The notes below the pieces were generated by a model. That model was given only the letters and a program-made list of their open reading frames with translations, made no database searches and had not been told where the DNA came from. A stretch of DNA of 64,000 nucleotides from Paraburkholderia panacisoli (GTDB taxonomy: Bacteria > Pseudomonadota > Gammaproteobacteria > Burkholderiales > Burkholderiaceae), in NCBI RefSeq assembly GCF_008369935.1, contig NZ_VTUZ01000019.1, positions 62,001 to 126,000 on the forward strand, in the 5' to 3' direction. Below, piece after piece: positions 26,505-34,879 of this stretch; the first letter of the stretch is position 1; each line of letters opens with the position of its first letter. The translations under genes and the position numbers were made by a program.

Positions 26505-26710
26505 TGGAATTCCTGCTGACGTACTTCGCGATCGGCCTGATCCTCGCGGTCCCGGTGTGGATCGTCTGGCAGCGCGCCGGCTCGCGCCGCGGGCTCGCGG
26601 CGATGCGGCGCTTCGATCCGCGCGACGCCGTGCGATGCGACATCGAACCGGTCGCGCTGCGCGCCCGCCTGTTGCCCGACACACAGCCTGGCGACGAGGC
26701 CGCGCGATGA
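26504..26710 (+). CDS. bcsF: Cellulose biosynthesis protein BcsF
   Basis: A 68-residue protein with one N-terminal membrane helix (LLTYFAIGLILAVPVWIVW, about residues 4-22) and a basic cytosolic tail starting QRAGSRRG. Size and position between bcsE and bcsQ fit BcsF, which recruits BcsE to the synthase complex. AAGGAGA lies eight bases before the ATG, which overlaps the bcsE stop by one base. Its own stop overlaps the bcsQ start (ATGA). Confidence 0.85.
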   Translation: MEFLLTYFAIGLILAVPVWIVWQRAGSRRGLAAMRRFDPRDAVRCDIEPVALRARLLPDTQPGDEAAR

Positions 26711-27495
26711 AAACGATCGCCGTCGTCTCCACCGCGGGCGGCACGGGCCGCACCACGTTGAGCGCCGCGCTCGCGGTGTTGCTCGCGCGGCGCGGCCGCC
26801 AGGTGGTCGCGCTCGACCTCGATCCGCAGAACATGCTCGGCGCGCATCTCGGCATCGACGGACTCGCGCCGGCCGGCATCGCGCAGGCGCTGCTCGACGA
26901 GACCGTCGCGTGGCACACGCACACGTGGCGCAATGCCGAGGGCGTGCTGTTCGTGCCGTACGGCGCGGTGTCGCTCGCGCAGGGCGCGCACTGCGATGCG
27001 CGCCTTGCCGCCGAGCCGCAATGGCTCGCGAATGCGCTCGCGCAACTTGATCTGCTGCGCGACGGCGTCGTGCTGATCGACACGGCGCGCTATCCGTCGC
27101 AGCAAGCCGCGCAGGCGGTGCGCTGCGCCGACCTGGTGTTGTGCGTGACGCCGCCCGAACCGGCCGCGTGCGCGACGCTGGTCGCGCGGCTCGATGGCTT
27201 GCGGCGCGACGGCGCGAATCTACGGATCATCGTGAACCGGCTGAATCCCGCGCGCGACATGCAGCGCGACGTGCTCGCGATGCTCGCGGCGGCGCTCGGC
27301 GACGGCGTGCCGCTCGCGCAGCGCGTGCATCTGGACGTGGCGTTGCCGGAGTCCTTTGCGCGCGGCACGTGGCTATTCGACGACGCGCCGCATTCGCAGG
27401 CCTCGCACGATCTGCAGGGTCTGGCGAACTGGCTCGACGCGTGGGTCGGCGGCGCACCGGCGAACCACGCGCGCCGTCATGGTGAGCCGACATGA
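26707..27495 (+). CDS. bcsQ: Cellulose synthase-associated ATPase BcsQ
   Basis: A 262-residue MinD/ParA-type protein, the partner of BcsR at the cytosolic face of the synthase. The P-loop reads STAGGTGRTTL: Ala10 replaces the signature Lys of the deviant Walker motif and Arg15 replaces the Walker Lys. E. coli BcsQ also departs from consensus here (RGGVGTTT), so this may be a family feature. DLDPQNMLGAHLG (about residues 38-50) and VLIDTARYPSQQA (about 120) match the Walker A' and B regions. ATGA overlaps link it to bcsF upstream and bcsA downstream. Confidence 0.88.
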   Translation: MKTIAVVSTAGGTGRTTLSAALAVLLARRGRQVVALDLDPQNMLGAHLGIDGLAPAGIAQALLDETVAWHTHTWRNAEGVLFVPYGAVSLAQGAHCDARLAAEPQWLANALAQLDLLRDGVVLIDTARYPSQQAAQAVRCADLVLCVTPPEPAACATLVARLDGLRRDGANLRIIVNRLNPARDMQRDVLAMLAAALGDGVPLAQRVHLDVALPESFARGTWLFDDAPHSQASHDLQGLANWLDAWVGGAPANHARRHGEPT

Positions 27496-30137
27496 GCGAG
27501 CCGATGCGCGAAGCGCCTGGTAGCGAGCCGATGAGCGGGCGTGATCGCGAGTCCGATAGCGAGCCTGCCAACAGGCCCGCTGGTGAGCCGACGCGCGAAC
27601 CCATGACCCAAGCCTCCGCCACCCGCACGCTGCGCCAGCGCCTGCTCGACTGGCTCGCTCACGGCCTCGGCGTACCCGCGAGCCGCACGCCGCTCGACTG
27701 GTTCGTGCGCCTGTTGTTCCAGCCGCCGCGTCCCGGCAAGCCCGACTACGCGCGTCGCTGGATGCGGGCCGCCGTGCTGCATCTGGCGCTGCAATGGGGC
27801 GTGCTCGAACCGCATCGTTTGCGCGCATGGCTGTGGCGCGCGTTCGTCCGTGCGCCGCGCTTGCCCGAGCAGAGCGGCGCGGCGCAAGTGCGCGCGGTGC
27901 TCGGCTGGATCGACCGCTGGCTGGTGCCGCTGCTTTTGCGCTGGCGGCGTCTGCGCCGCCGCGTCCAGACGCTGCTGCCGACCCTGCCGTGGCAGCGCTG
28001 GGGCGCGCGACTCGAAACGGGCGCGCAGCGCCTCGGCCACATTCGCTGGCTGCTGCCCATTCTCGTGGTGGTGGGCGCGTGCTTGTGGGCGTTGATCGGC
28101 ACGTCGCCGCTCGGCTCGGACGGCCAGTTCGAATTCTTCGCGGTGCTGGCGGCCGTGGCGCTCTTCGTGCGGCGCTTTCCCGGCCGCATGCCGGTGTTGA
28201 TCCTCACGACGATCGCGCTGCTCGCGATGGCGCGCTATGTGTGGTGGCGCGTGACGCAGACGTTGTCGTTCCAGACGCCCGGCGAGGCGATCCTCGGTTA
28301 TCTGCTGTTCGGCGCCGAAGCCTATACGTGGGTCATTCTGCTGCTCGGCTTCGTGCAGACCGCGTGGCCGCTCGAGCGCGCGGTCGCCGAGTTGCCCGCC
28401 GACACCGCGAGCTGGCCGAGCGTCGACATCTTCATTCCGACCTATAACGAGCCACTTTCGGTGGTGCGTCCGACCGTGTTCGCCGCGCAAGGCATCGACT
28501 GGCCGGCCGACAAGCTGCGCGTGTATCTGCTCGACGACGGCCATCGCGAGGAATTCAGACAGTTCGCGCGCGAGGCCGGCATCGGCTACATCACCCGTGA
28601 CGACAATCGTCATGCGAAGGCGGGCAACATCAACCGCGCGCTGGAGAAGACGCACGGCGAGTACATCGCGATCTTCGACTGCGATCACGTGCCGACGCGC
28701 TCGTTCCTGCAAACCACGATGGGCACTTTCCTGCGCGACGCCCGTTGCGCGATGGTGCAGACCCCGCATCACTTCTTCTCGCCCGATCCGTTCGAGCGCA
28801 ACCTCGGCACGTTCCGCCGCGTGCCCAACGAAGGCAACCTGTTCTACGGGCTCGTGCAGTCCGGCAACGATCTGTGGAACGCGTCGTTCTTCTGCGGCTC
28901 GTGCGCGGTGATCAAGCGCACGGCGCTCGAGGAAGTGGGCGGCGTCGCGGTGGAAACGGTCACCGAAGACGCGCACACCGCGCTCAAGCTGCACCGGCGC
29001 GGCTATACGACCGCCTATCTGCCGACCGTGCAGGCCGCCGGCCTCGCCACCGAAAGCCTTGCCAGCCACATCAAGCAGCGCACGCGCTGGGCGCGCGGCA
29101 TGGCGCAGATTTTCCGCATCGACAATCCGTTTCTCGGCCGCGGCCTCAGCTTCTTCCAGCGGCTGTGCTACGGCAACGCGATGCTGCATTTCTTCTACGG
29201 CGTGCCGCGGCTCATCTTCCTGACCATGCCGATGGCGTACCTGTTCTTCCAGATGTATTTCATCAACGCGTCGGCGACCACCATCGCCGGCTTCGTGTTG
29301 CCGTACATCGTGCTCGCCAATATCGCGAACTCGCGGATGCAGGGCAGATTCCGCCACTCGTTCTGGGCCGAGGTGTATGAATCGGTGCTCGCGTGGTACA
29401 TCGCGCTGCCGACCACCATCGCCTTTTTCAGCCCGAAGCACGGCAAGTTCAACGTGACCGACAAGGGCGGGCGCATCGACGAAGGCTACTTCGACTGGGC
29501 GGTGTCGAAACCGTATCTGGTGCTGCTCGGCCTGAACGCGTGCGCGCTGATGGCCGGCGTCTACCGGCTGGCGTTCGGACAGGGCGGCGAGGCCTCGACG
29601 ATCCTGATGAACGTGTTCTGGACGCTCTACAACCTCGTGATGCTGGGTGCGGCGGCGAGCGTGGCGCGTGAGGCGAAGCAGGTGCGCGTCACGCACCGCA
29701 TCGCGATGCGCGCGGCGGCCACCTTGCTGCTCGCGGACGGCACGACGGTGGCGTGCACCACCAGCGATTATTCGACCGGCGGTCTCGGTCTGGAAGTCGA
29801 CCCGGGGCTCAAGCTCGCGCTGGGCGACAGCCTCGGCGTGTGCCTGAGCCGTGGCGACCGGTCATTCCATTTCCCGGTCCACGTGAGCCGTTTTGTCGGC
29901 AAGCACCTGGGCGTGCGTTTCGACGGGCTGACGCTCGAACAGGAACGGCAGATGGTGCAATGCACGTTCGGCCGCGCCGACGCGTGGCTCGACTGGGGCG
30001 AGCAAACCGTCGAGGACACGCCGCTGCGCGGTCTGAAGGACGTGGTGACGATGGGCATCGAAGGTTATTCGCGGCTGCTGAGCGGTGTGCTGCGCGCGTG
30101 CCGGACGCTGTTCGCGCTGGACCGTACCCGCTATTAA
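27492..30137 (+). CDS. bcsA: Cellulose synthase catalytic subunit BcsA
   Basis: An 881-residue inner-membrane GT2 glycosyltransferase that polymerises UDP-glucose and extrudes the chain. The catalytic core shows DDGH (Asp347/348), DCDH (396-399), TED (491-493) and QRTRW (529-533), which is the QxxRW motif. Membrane helices flank it. The C-terminal PilZ domain has the RxxxR arginines (Arg736, Arg740) and DYSTGG (759-764, the DxSxxG motif), so c-di-GMP activation is expected. The first 180 residues or so are long and partly hydrophilic compared with Rhodobacter BcsA. The start overlaps the bcsQ stop. Confidence 0.95.
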   Translation: MSEPMREAPGSEPMSGRDRESDSEPANRPAGEPTREPMTQASATRTLRQRLLDWLAHGLGVPASRTPLDWFVRLLFQPPRPGKPDYARRWMRAAVLHLALQWGVLEPHRLRAWLWRAFVRAPRLPEQSGAAQVRAVLGWIDRWLVPLLLRWRRLRRRVQTLLPTLPWQRWGARLETGAQRLGHIRWLLPILVVVGACLWALIGTSPLGSDGQFEFFAVLAAVALFVRRFPGRMPVLILTTIALLAMARYVWWRVTQTLSFQTPGEAILGYLLFGAEAYTWVILLLGFVQTAWPLERAVAELPADTASWPSVDIFIPTYNEPLSVVRPTVFAAQGIDWPADKLRVYLLDDGHREEFRQFAREAGIGYITRDDNRHAKAGNINRALEKTHGEYIAIFDCDHVPTRSFLQTTMGTFLRDARCAMVQTPHHFFSPDPFERNLGTFRRVPNEGNLFYGLVQSGNDLWNASFFCGSCAVIKRTALEEVGGVAVETVTEDAHTALKLHRRGYTTAYLPTVQAAGLATESLASHIKQRTRWARGMAQIFRIDNPFLGRGLSFFQRLCYGNAMLHFFYGVPRLIFLTMPMAYLFFQMYFINASATTIAGFVLPYIVLANIANSRMQGRFRHSFWAEVYESVLAWYIALPTTIAFFSPKHGKFNVTDKGGRIDEGYFDWAVSKPYLVLLGLNACALMAGVYRLAFGQGGEASTILMNVFWTLYNLVMLGAAASVAREAKQVRVTHRIAMRAAATLLLADGTTVACTTSDYSTGGLGLEVDPGLKLALGDSLGVCLSRGDRSFHFPVHVSRFVGKHLGVRFDGLTLEQERQMVQCTFGRADAWLDWGEQTVEDTPLRGLKDVVTMGIEGYSRLLSGVLRACRTLFALDRTRY

Positions 30138-30179
30138 CGCCGCTGGCGCGCGCGCCCGGCCAATGAGAGAACTCCGTAC

Positions 30180-31736
30180 ATGACTCTGTGGAACCTGTAC
30201 TTCATCTTCAAGCTTTACCTGTATGCGGGCGGGCATCTGCAGCCTCTGTGGCCCGCCAATCTCGGCTTCGCGCTGGTGCTGGCCGGCAGCGCGACGCTGC
30301 GGCAGCGCGGGCTGCGCGTGTTGCGCAACCTGCTCGGACTCGCGATCGGCGTGCCGCTGCTGTACCACGAAGCGAACGTGCCGCCGTTCGCGCGTCTGAC
30401 CGAGGAATTCGGCAACCTCACGACCTTCAGCTTCGGCTACTGGCTCGAACTCGCCCAACGCTTTCTGCCGCCGATGCTGCTGCTCGGCGCGCTCGGCGGA
30501 CTGGTCGCCTATCTGATCGTGAACCGCTGGCTGCGCGTCGCGACGTTCGTGCTGCTCGCGCTGATCGCGATTCCGCTGTGGCACGAGGGCAGCACGGTGC
30601 TCGCGCAACTGCGCAGCGCGCCGCTCGCGGCGGCGGCCGGATCGGACAATGCGCTGGCCGCGCAGCCGCTCGACCATAACGCGGCGCTGGCCGCGTTCCG
30701 CACCCAGGAGTCGCAGCGTCAGGTGACGTTCGGCCACCTCGGCGCCGATCCGAACACGCAGTTCGACGTGATCGTGCTGCATATCTGCTCGCTGTCGTGG
30801 GACGACCTCGACGCGGTGAAGGCACGCAATCATCCGATGCTGAGCCATTTCGACTATCTGTTCACGAACTTCAGCACGGCGGCGAGCTATAGCGGACCGG
30901 CTGCGATTCGCGTGCTGCGCGCGAGCTGCGGGCAGGAGGCGCACGCGGACCTCTACAAGGACGCGCCGCAGCAGTGCCATCTGCTGGCCGATCTCGCGCA
31001 GGCGGGCTACACGCCGCAGACGATGCTGAACCACGACGGCCACTTCGACAACTTCCTGCAACTGGTGCACGACAACGCGGGCGTGCCGAACGTGCCGATG
31101 ATTTCGAACACCAGCGTGCCGGTTGCGATGCATGCATTCGACGGCTCGCCGATTCGCGACGACTACGCGACGCTCGCCAACTGGTACGCGCAGCGCGCCA
31201 GCACGCCGGGGCCGCTCGCGCTGTACTACAACACGATCAGCCTGCACGACGGCAATCGGCTGCCCAACAGCAATCTGTCGAGCATCGATTCGTACCCGCA
31301 GCGCGTGAACAAGCTGATGAGCGATTTCGACCGCTTTGCGGACCTGATCGCGGCGTCGGGCCGGCGCGCGGTGATCGTGTTCGTGCCGGAACACGGCGCG
31401 GCCTTGCGCGGAGATGCGAACCAGGTGGCGGGCTTGCGTGAAATTCCGACGCCGCGCGTCGTGCACGGACCGGTGGGGGTGCGGCTGGTCGGCTTCCAGG
31501 GCAATCATGGGCCGACCACGGTGATCGACAATCCGACCAGCTTCCTCGCGATCGCGCAATTGCTGTCGAACCTCGTGTCGAACAGTCCGTTCAAGCCGGG
31601 CGTGACCTTGTCGCAGTACGCGGCGAATCTGCCGCAAACGCAGATGGTCGGCGAAAACGAAGGGACGGTGACGATGAAGACGGCGTCCGGCTATGTGGTG
31701 AAGACGCCGGATGGCGTGTGGGTGGACGGCAAATGA
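30180..31736 (+). CDS. bcsG: Cellulose phosphoethanolamine transferase BcsG
   Basis: A 518-residue inner-membrane enzyme that moves phosphoethanolamine from phosphatidylethanolamine onto cellulose in the periplasm. Several membrane helices occupy about residues 5-150. The catalytic domain of the alkaline-phosphatase superfamily follows, with Ser238 in AASYSGPAAIRVLRASCGQ at the position of the E. coli nucleophile (Ser278), and HDGHFDNFL and VFVPEHGAA as metal-site stretches. Its presence with bcsE and bcsF indicates pEtN-cellulose rather than plain bacterial cellulose. It lies 42 bases after bcsA, and its stop overlaps the bcsR-like start (ATGA). Confidence 0.92.
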   Translation: MTLWNLYFIFKLYLYAGGHLQPLWPANLGFALVLAGSATLRQRGLRVLRNLLGLAIGVPLLYHEANVPPFARLTEEFGNLTTFSFGYWLELAQRFLPPMLLLGALGGLVAYLIVNRWLRVATFVLLALIAIPLWHEGSTVLAQLRSAPLAAAAGSDNALAAQPLDHNAALAAFRTQESQRQVTFGHLGADPNTQFDVIVLHICSLSWDDLDAVKARNHPMLSHFDYLFTNFSTAASYSGPAAIRVLRASCGQEAHADLYKDAPQQCHLLADLAQAGYTPQTMLNHDGHFDNFLQLVHDNAGVPNVPMISNTSVPVAMHAFDGSPIRDDYATLANWYAQRASTPGPLALYYNTISLHDGNRLPNSNLSSIDSYPQRVNKLMSDFDRFADLIAASGRRAVIVFVPEHGAALRGDANQVAGLREIPTPRVVHGPVGVRLVGFQGNHGPTTVIDNPTSFLAIAQLLSNLVSNSPFKPGVTLSQYAANLPQTQMVGENEGTVTMKTASGYVVKTPDGVWVDGK

Positions 31737-32170
31737 CGCAGACGGAATCGACCCAGCCAGGCGTGAAGGGCGACGCCGGGACGGTAGCACGCGTGGCTTC
31801 GAAAGAGGCTTCGAAAGAGGCTTCGAAAGAGGCTGCGAAAGCGGTGGGAAAAGCTGCCGCGGACATCGCTGCGAGCGCGGGCGGCTGGCCGGTGGACGAC
31901 ATCACCGGCCTCGCGCGCCGTTTGCCCGAGGTCGATCCCGCGAACTATTTCGACGGTCAGGCGAAGGAGTCGTTTCAGCAGTCGCTGATCAGGTGGCCGG
32001 TGCTAGCACGGCTGATGAAGCTCGTGCCGGCCGGTGAAGCGGGCGTGTCCGCCGAGCATAATCCTGCGCGGAAGCAGGAAGTCGAAGAACGGCTGCGTGA
32101 CGAAGGCAGCGAAGCAACGGAAGGCAGCCGCACCTTCCCGCAACGCGTCGCCCTCACCGCAACTGCGTGA
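31733..32170 (+). CDS. bcsR: BcsR-like cellulose biosynthesis protein with extensions
   Basis: A 145-residue protein. The centre (about residues 54-95: DDITGLARRLPEVD, NYFD and LIRWPVLARL) matches E. coli BcsR (about 62 residues; NDIVALKQAF...RWPLLAEF), which binds BcsQ and regulates synthase assembly. Here it has an N-terminal Lys/Glu/Ala stretch containing a 4-residue repeat (Ala-Ser-Lys-Glu three times) and a charged C-terminal tail of about 50 residues. It sits at the far end of the operon from bcsQ, unlike the adjacent bcsR-bcsQ of E. coli. Its last 17 bases overlap the end of the convergent exporter gene. Confidence 0.75.
   Translation: MTQTESTQPGVKGDAGTVARVASKEASKEASKEAAKAVGKAAADIAASAGGWPVDDITGLARRLPEVDPANYFDGQAKESFQQSLIRWPVLARLMKLVPAGEAGVSAEHNPARKQEVEERLRDEGSEATEGSRTFPQRVALTATA
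31796..31831 (+). repeat. 12-base tandem repeat in bcsR-like gene (three copies)
   Basis: Three perfect copies of GCTTCGAAAGAG encode Ala-Ser-Lys-Glu each, followed by a degenerate fourth (Ala-Ala-Lys). Copy-number change would keep the reading frame. Confidence 0.9.
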
Positions 32171-32771
32171 CCGCGAGCAGTAACACCATGCTGCCGATCG
32201 CGCCATCCAGCACACGCCACGCGCTCGCGCGGCGAAACAGCGGCGCCAGCATGCGCGCCCCGTAACCCAGGCCGACAAACCAGATCCCGCTCACCGCCAT
32301 CGCGCCGAGCGCGAACGCGACCCGTGCGCCTTGCGGCTCGCGCGCGCCGGCCGTGCCGATCAGCAGGAACGTGTCGAGATACACGTGCGGATTGAGCCAC
32401 GTGAAGGCGAGCGTCATCAGGATGATCGGCAGCGCGCGCTGGGAGGGCGCCGGGCCGCTTGCGACCGCGTCCAGCACCGCACGCCCCGGGCGCACCGCGC
32501 GGCGCAACGCATTGATGCCGAACCATGCGAGATAGGCGAGCCCGACATACAGCATTGCATGGACGAACACCGGGTAGCGTTCCACCAGCACCGACGCGCC
32601 GCCGACACCCGCGCCGATCAGAATGAAGTCCGAGAGCGCGCAGAGCGCGACGATCTTGCCGACATGCGAGCGCATGATGCCTTGGCGCAGCACGAAGGCG
32701 TTTTGTGCGCCGATGGTCACGATCAGCGATGCGCACAGGGCGGCGCCGTGGGAAAAAGACAGCCAGTTCAT
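32154..32771 (-). CDS. argO: LysE/ArgO family amino-acid exporter
   Basis: A 205-residue inner-membrane exporter with about six helices. TIGAQNAFVLRQG near the N-terminus, ALSDFILIGAGVGG and TWLNPHVYLDTFLLIG are the family signatures of LysE/ArgO, which export arginine, lysine and toxic analogues. It is divergent from an ArgP-type regulator 97 bases away, the classic control pair: ArgP binds the intergenic region and responds to arginine and lysine. The 3' end overlaps that of the bcsR-like gene by 17 bases (convergent). Confidence 0.9.
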   Translation of the reverse strand: MNWLSFSHGAALCASLIVTIGAQNAFVLRQGIMRSHVGKIVALCALSDFILIGAGVGGASVLVERYPVFVHAMLYVGLAYLAWFGINALRRAVRPGRAVLDAVASGPAPSQRALPIILMTLAFTWLNPHVYLDTFLLIGTAGAREPQGARVAFALGAMAVSGIWFVGLGYGARMLAPLFRRASAWRVLDGAIGSMVLLLAVTQLR

Positions 32772-32868
32772 AAACGGTCCAGTAGACGGAAAAGGCGAAA
32801 GGGGCTAGTCTGCGGTTTTCCGGTTCATAAGAGAAACTAATTTACTTAATGCCGATTAAGGAGCGCTA
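32772..32868. promoter_or_regulatory. Divergent promoter region of argO and argP
   Basis: 97 bases, relatively AT-rich near 32817-32850 (AACTAATTTACTTAATGCC), between the exporter and the LysR-type regulator. LysR-type operators are expected here, but I do not see one clear palindrome. Confidence 0.5.
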
Positions 32869-33762
32869 ATGCTCGACTACGCCTTGCTCGACGCGCTGGC
32901 CGCCGTGGTGCGCCACGGCTCGTTCGACCGCGCGGCCAGCGATCTGAATGTCACCCCGTCGGCGGTGTCGCAACGGGTCAAACTGCTGGAGGAGCGGGTT
33001 GGCAGTGTGCTCGTGAAACGCGGCCAGCCGTGCGTCGCGACCACCTCGGGCGCGCTGCTTTGCCGCCACACGGAACGCGTGCAACTGCTCGAAGCCGAGC
33101 TGAACGGCCGCCTGCCGGCCCAGCCGGGCGCACTCGTCGAGCCGTGGCCGGCGCTGCGCGTGGCGGTCAACGACGACAGCGTCGGCACCTGGTTCATCGA
33201 CGCGGTGGCGCCATTTTGCGTCGAACGCGAAATGCTGCTCGATCTGGTGATCGACGATCAGGATCACACAGCGGAGCGGATCCGCGACGGCAGCGTGCAA
33301 GGCGCGGTCACCACGCAGGCCGAACCGGTGCAGGGCTGCCGCTCCACGCGGCTCGGCAGGATGCGCTATCTGGCGGTTTGCTCGCCGGCGTTTCGCGAGC
33401 GCTACTTCGCCGACGGCGTCACGCGCGAGAATTTGCGGCACACGCCGTGCGTCGACTTCAATCCGAAGGACCAGTTGCAAAAGCGCTTCATGCGCCGCAT
33501 CACGCGAGCCGAGGTCGATCCGCCGCTGCACTGGATTCCGCATGTCGCCGGTTTCTTGCGGGCCTGCGTCATGGGGCTCGGCTGGGGCATGTGTCCCGAA
33601 CGGATGATCGCCGCGCATCTGGCGAACGGCGAGCTGGTGGAGGTGGCGCCGGGCAAGCCTATCGATCTCGATCTGTATTGGCAGAGCTGGCGTCTGTCGA
33701 TCGGCTGGCTCGACGACTTCGGCGCGGTGCTGCGCAAGCGGGCGGCGGAGTTTCTCGACTGA
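32869..33762 (+). CDS. argP: LysR family regulator ArgP
   Basis: A 297-residue LysR-type regulator. The N-terminal helix-turn-helix is HGSFDRAASDLNVTPSAVSQ followed by RVKLLEERVG; the effector domain follows from about residue 90. The distinctive start (MLDYALLDALAAVVRHGSF), the residues RGQPC after the DNA-binding helix, and the location opposite a LysE/ArgO exporter identify ArgP (IciA/LysG). It activates exporter expression when arginine or lysine builds up. Confidence 0.88.
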   Translation: MLDYALLDALAAVVRHGSFDRAASDLNVTPSAVSQRVKLLEERVGSVLVKRGQPCVATTSGALLCRHTERVQLLEAELNGRLPAQPGALVEPWPALRVAVNDDSVGTWFIDAVAPFCVEREMLLDLVIDDQDHTAERIRDGSVQGAVTTQAEPVQGCRSTRLGRMRYLAVCSPAFRERYFADGVTRENLRHTPCVDFNPKDQLQKRFMRRITRAEVDPPLHWIPHVAGFLRACVMGLGWGMCPERMIAAHLANGELVEVAPGKPIDLDLYWQSWRLSIGWLDDFGAVLRKRAAEFLD

Positions 33763-33809
33763 AGCCGCGCGGCGCTCGCGATCGGCTTGCCGGTCCGCGC
33801 GCGCCGCAA

Positions 33810-34760
33810 TCAAAGCAGCAACTCGATCGAATGAAACAGCCGGCGCTGCTCCGGCTCTTGCGAGCGCGCGCCTTCGTCGATCACTTCCCGCAGACAGTCG
33901 AGAAAGCACGCGGCCGCCGGACTGGTCGGCGCGCCACGCCGTGACGTGATGCTGACGATGGTTTCATCGACCGTCTCGCGCAGCGGCAGCGCCCACAGGT
34001 TCTCCTTCGCGAGTGTCACTTCGACGAGCGGCCACGGAAAGATGCTCAGCATGTCCGTATGCGCGAGCAGTCCCAGCACGACCGCCAGCGAATGCGCGAG
34101 ATGAATCGTGTGCGGCACGCGCATGCCGCGCCGGCGGAACAGGTTGTCAGAGATCGTCTCGCGGCTCGCCGGGTCCCAGTTCAGCACCCATTCCGCGTCT
34201 TCCAGTTCGAGCAGCGTGCGGCAACCGGCCTTCGGATGATCGCGCCGCGCGACCACCGCCGAATGCGTCGAAAAGAGCGGCACGTTGTGAAACTCCGATT
34301 GCGGCGACGCGGGCGGCGGCCGGCCAATCGAAAAATCGAGGCTGCCGTCGCGCAGGCGCGGCTGCACGACGCCGAGCAGGCCTTCGAAGAATTCCAGCTG
34401 GACTTCCGGCATGTGCTGCCGGAACCGCTGCACGGTGGGCGGCAGAAAGGTCAGCGCGACCCACGGCGTGACGCCGATCGCCAGCTTGCCGGCGGCCGCG
34501 CCGCGCAGCGCTTCGATCTCGGCTTGCGCGCGCTGCAGTTGCCCCAGCACCAGCCGCGCATGCACGACCAGCGCGCGGCCGAACTCGGTGAACGCGACGC
34601 CGCTCGCGCTGCGCACCACCAGCGGCGCGTGCAGATCGGCTTCCAGTTCGCGGATCGCCTTGGTCACGGCGGCCGGTGAGAGTCCTAGCGTGCGGGCCGC
34701 GGCCCGGATACTTCCGGTATCCGCGACGGCCGCCAAGGTGCTGAGTTGATGTAGTTTCAT
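33810..34760 (-). CDS. LysR family transcriptional regulator
   Basis: A 316-residue LysR-type regulator starting at MKLHQLSTLAAVADTGSIR (ATG 34760). The HTH is AARTLGLSPAAVTKAIRELE; the effector domain (from about residue 75) contains GKLAIGVTPWVALTFLPPTVQ. It is divergent from the M20 amidohydrolase gene 119 bases away, so by the usual LysR arrangement it probably controls the amidohydrolase and the MHS transporter behind it. The effector is unknown. Confidence 0.85.
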   Translation of the reverse strand: MKLHQLSTLAAVADTGSIRAAARTLGLSPAAVTKAIRELEADLHAPLVVRSASGVAFTEFGRALVVHARLVLGQLQRAQAEIEALRGAAAGKLAIGVTPWVALTFLPPTVQRFRQHMPEVQLEFFEGLLGVVQPRLRDGSLDFSIGRPPPASPQSEFHNVPLFSTHSAVVARRDHPKAGCRTLLELEDAEWVLNWDPASRETISDNLFRRRGMRVPHTIHLAHSLAVVLGLLAHTDMLSIFPWPLVEVTLAKENLWALPLRETVDETIVSITSRRGAPTSPAAACFLDCLREVIDEGARSQEPEQRRLFHSIELLL

Positions 34761-34879
34761 CGGACGAGGCGGGAGTGGGGTGGCAACCAGGAGTTGCTGC
34801 CGCAACGATTCTACGCCTGCCGCTGGAAAATCGGCGTCGCTATGCTGGGTTCACGCTTTCACAAAGACGGAGACGATAC

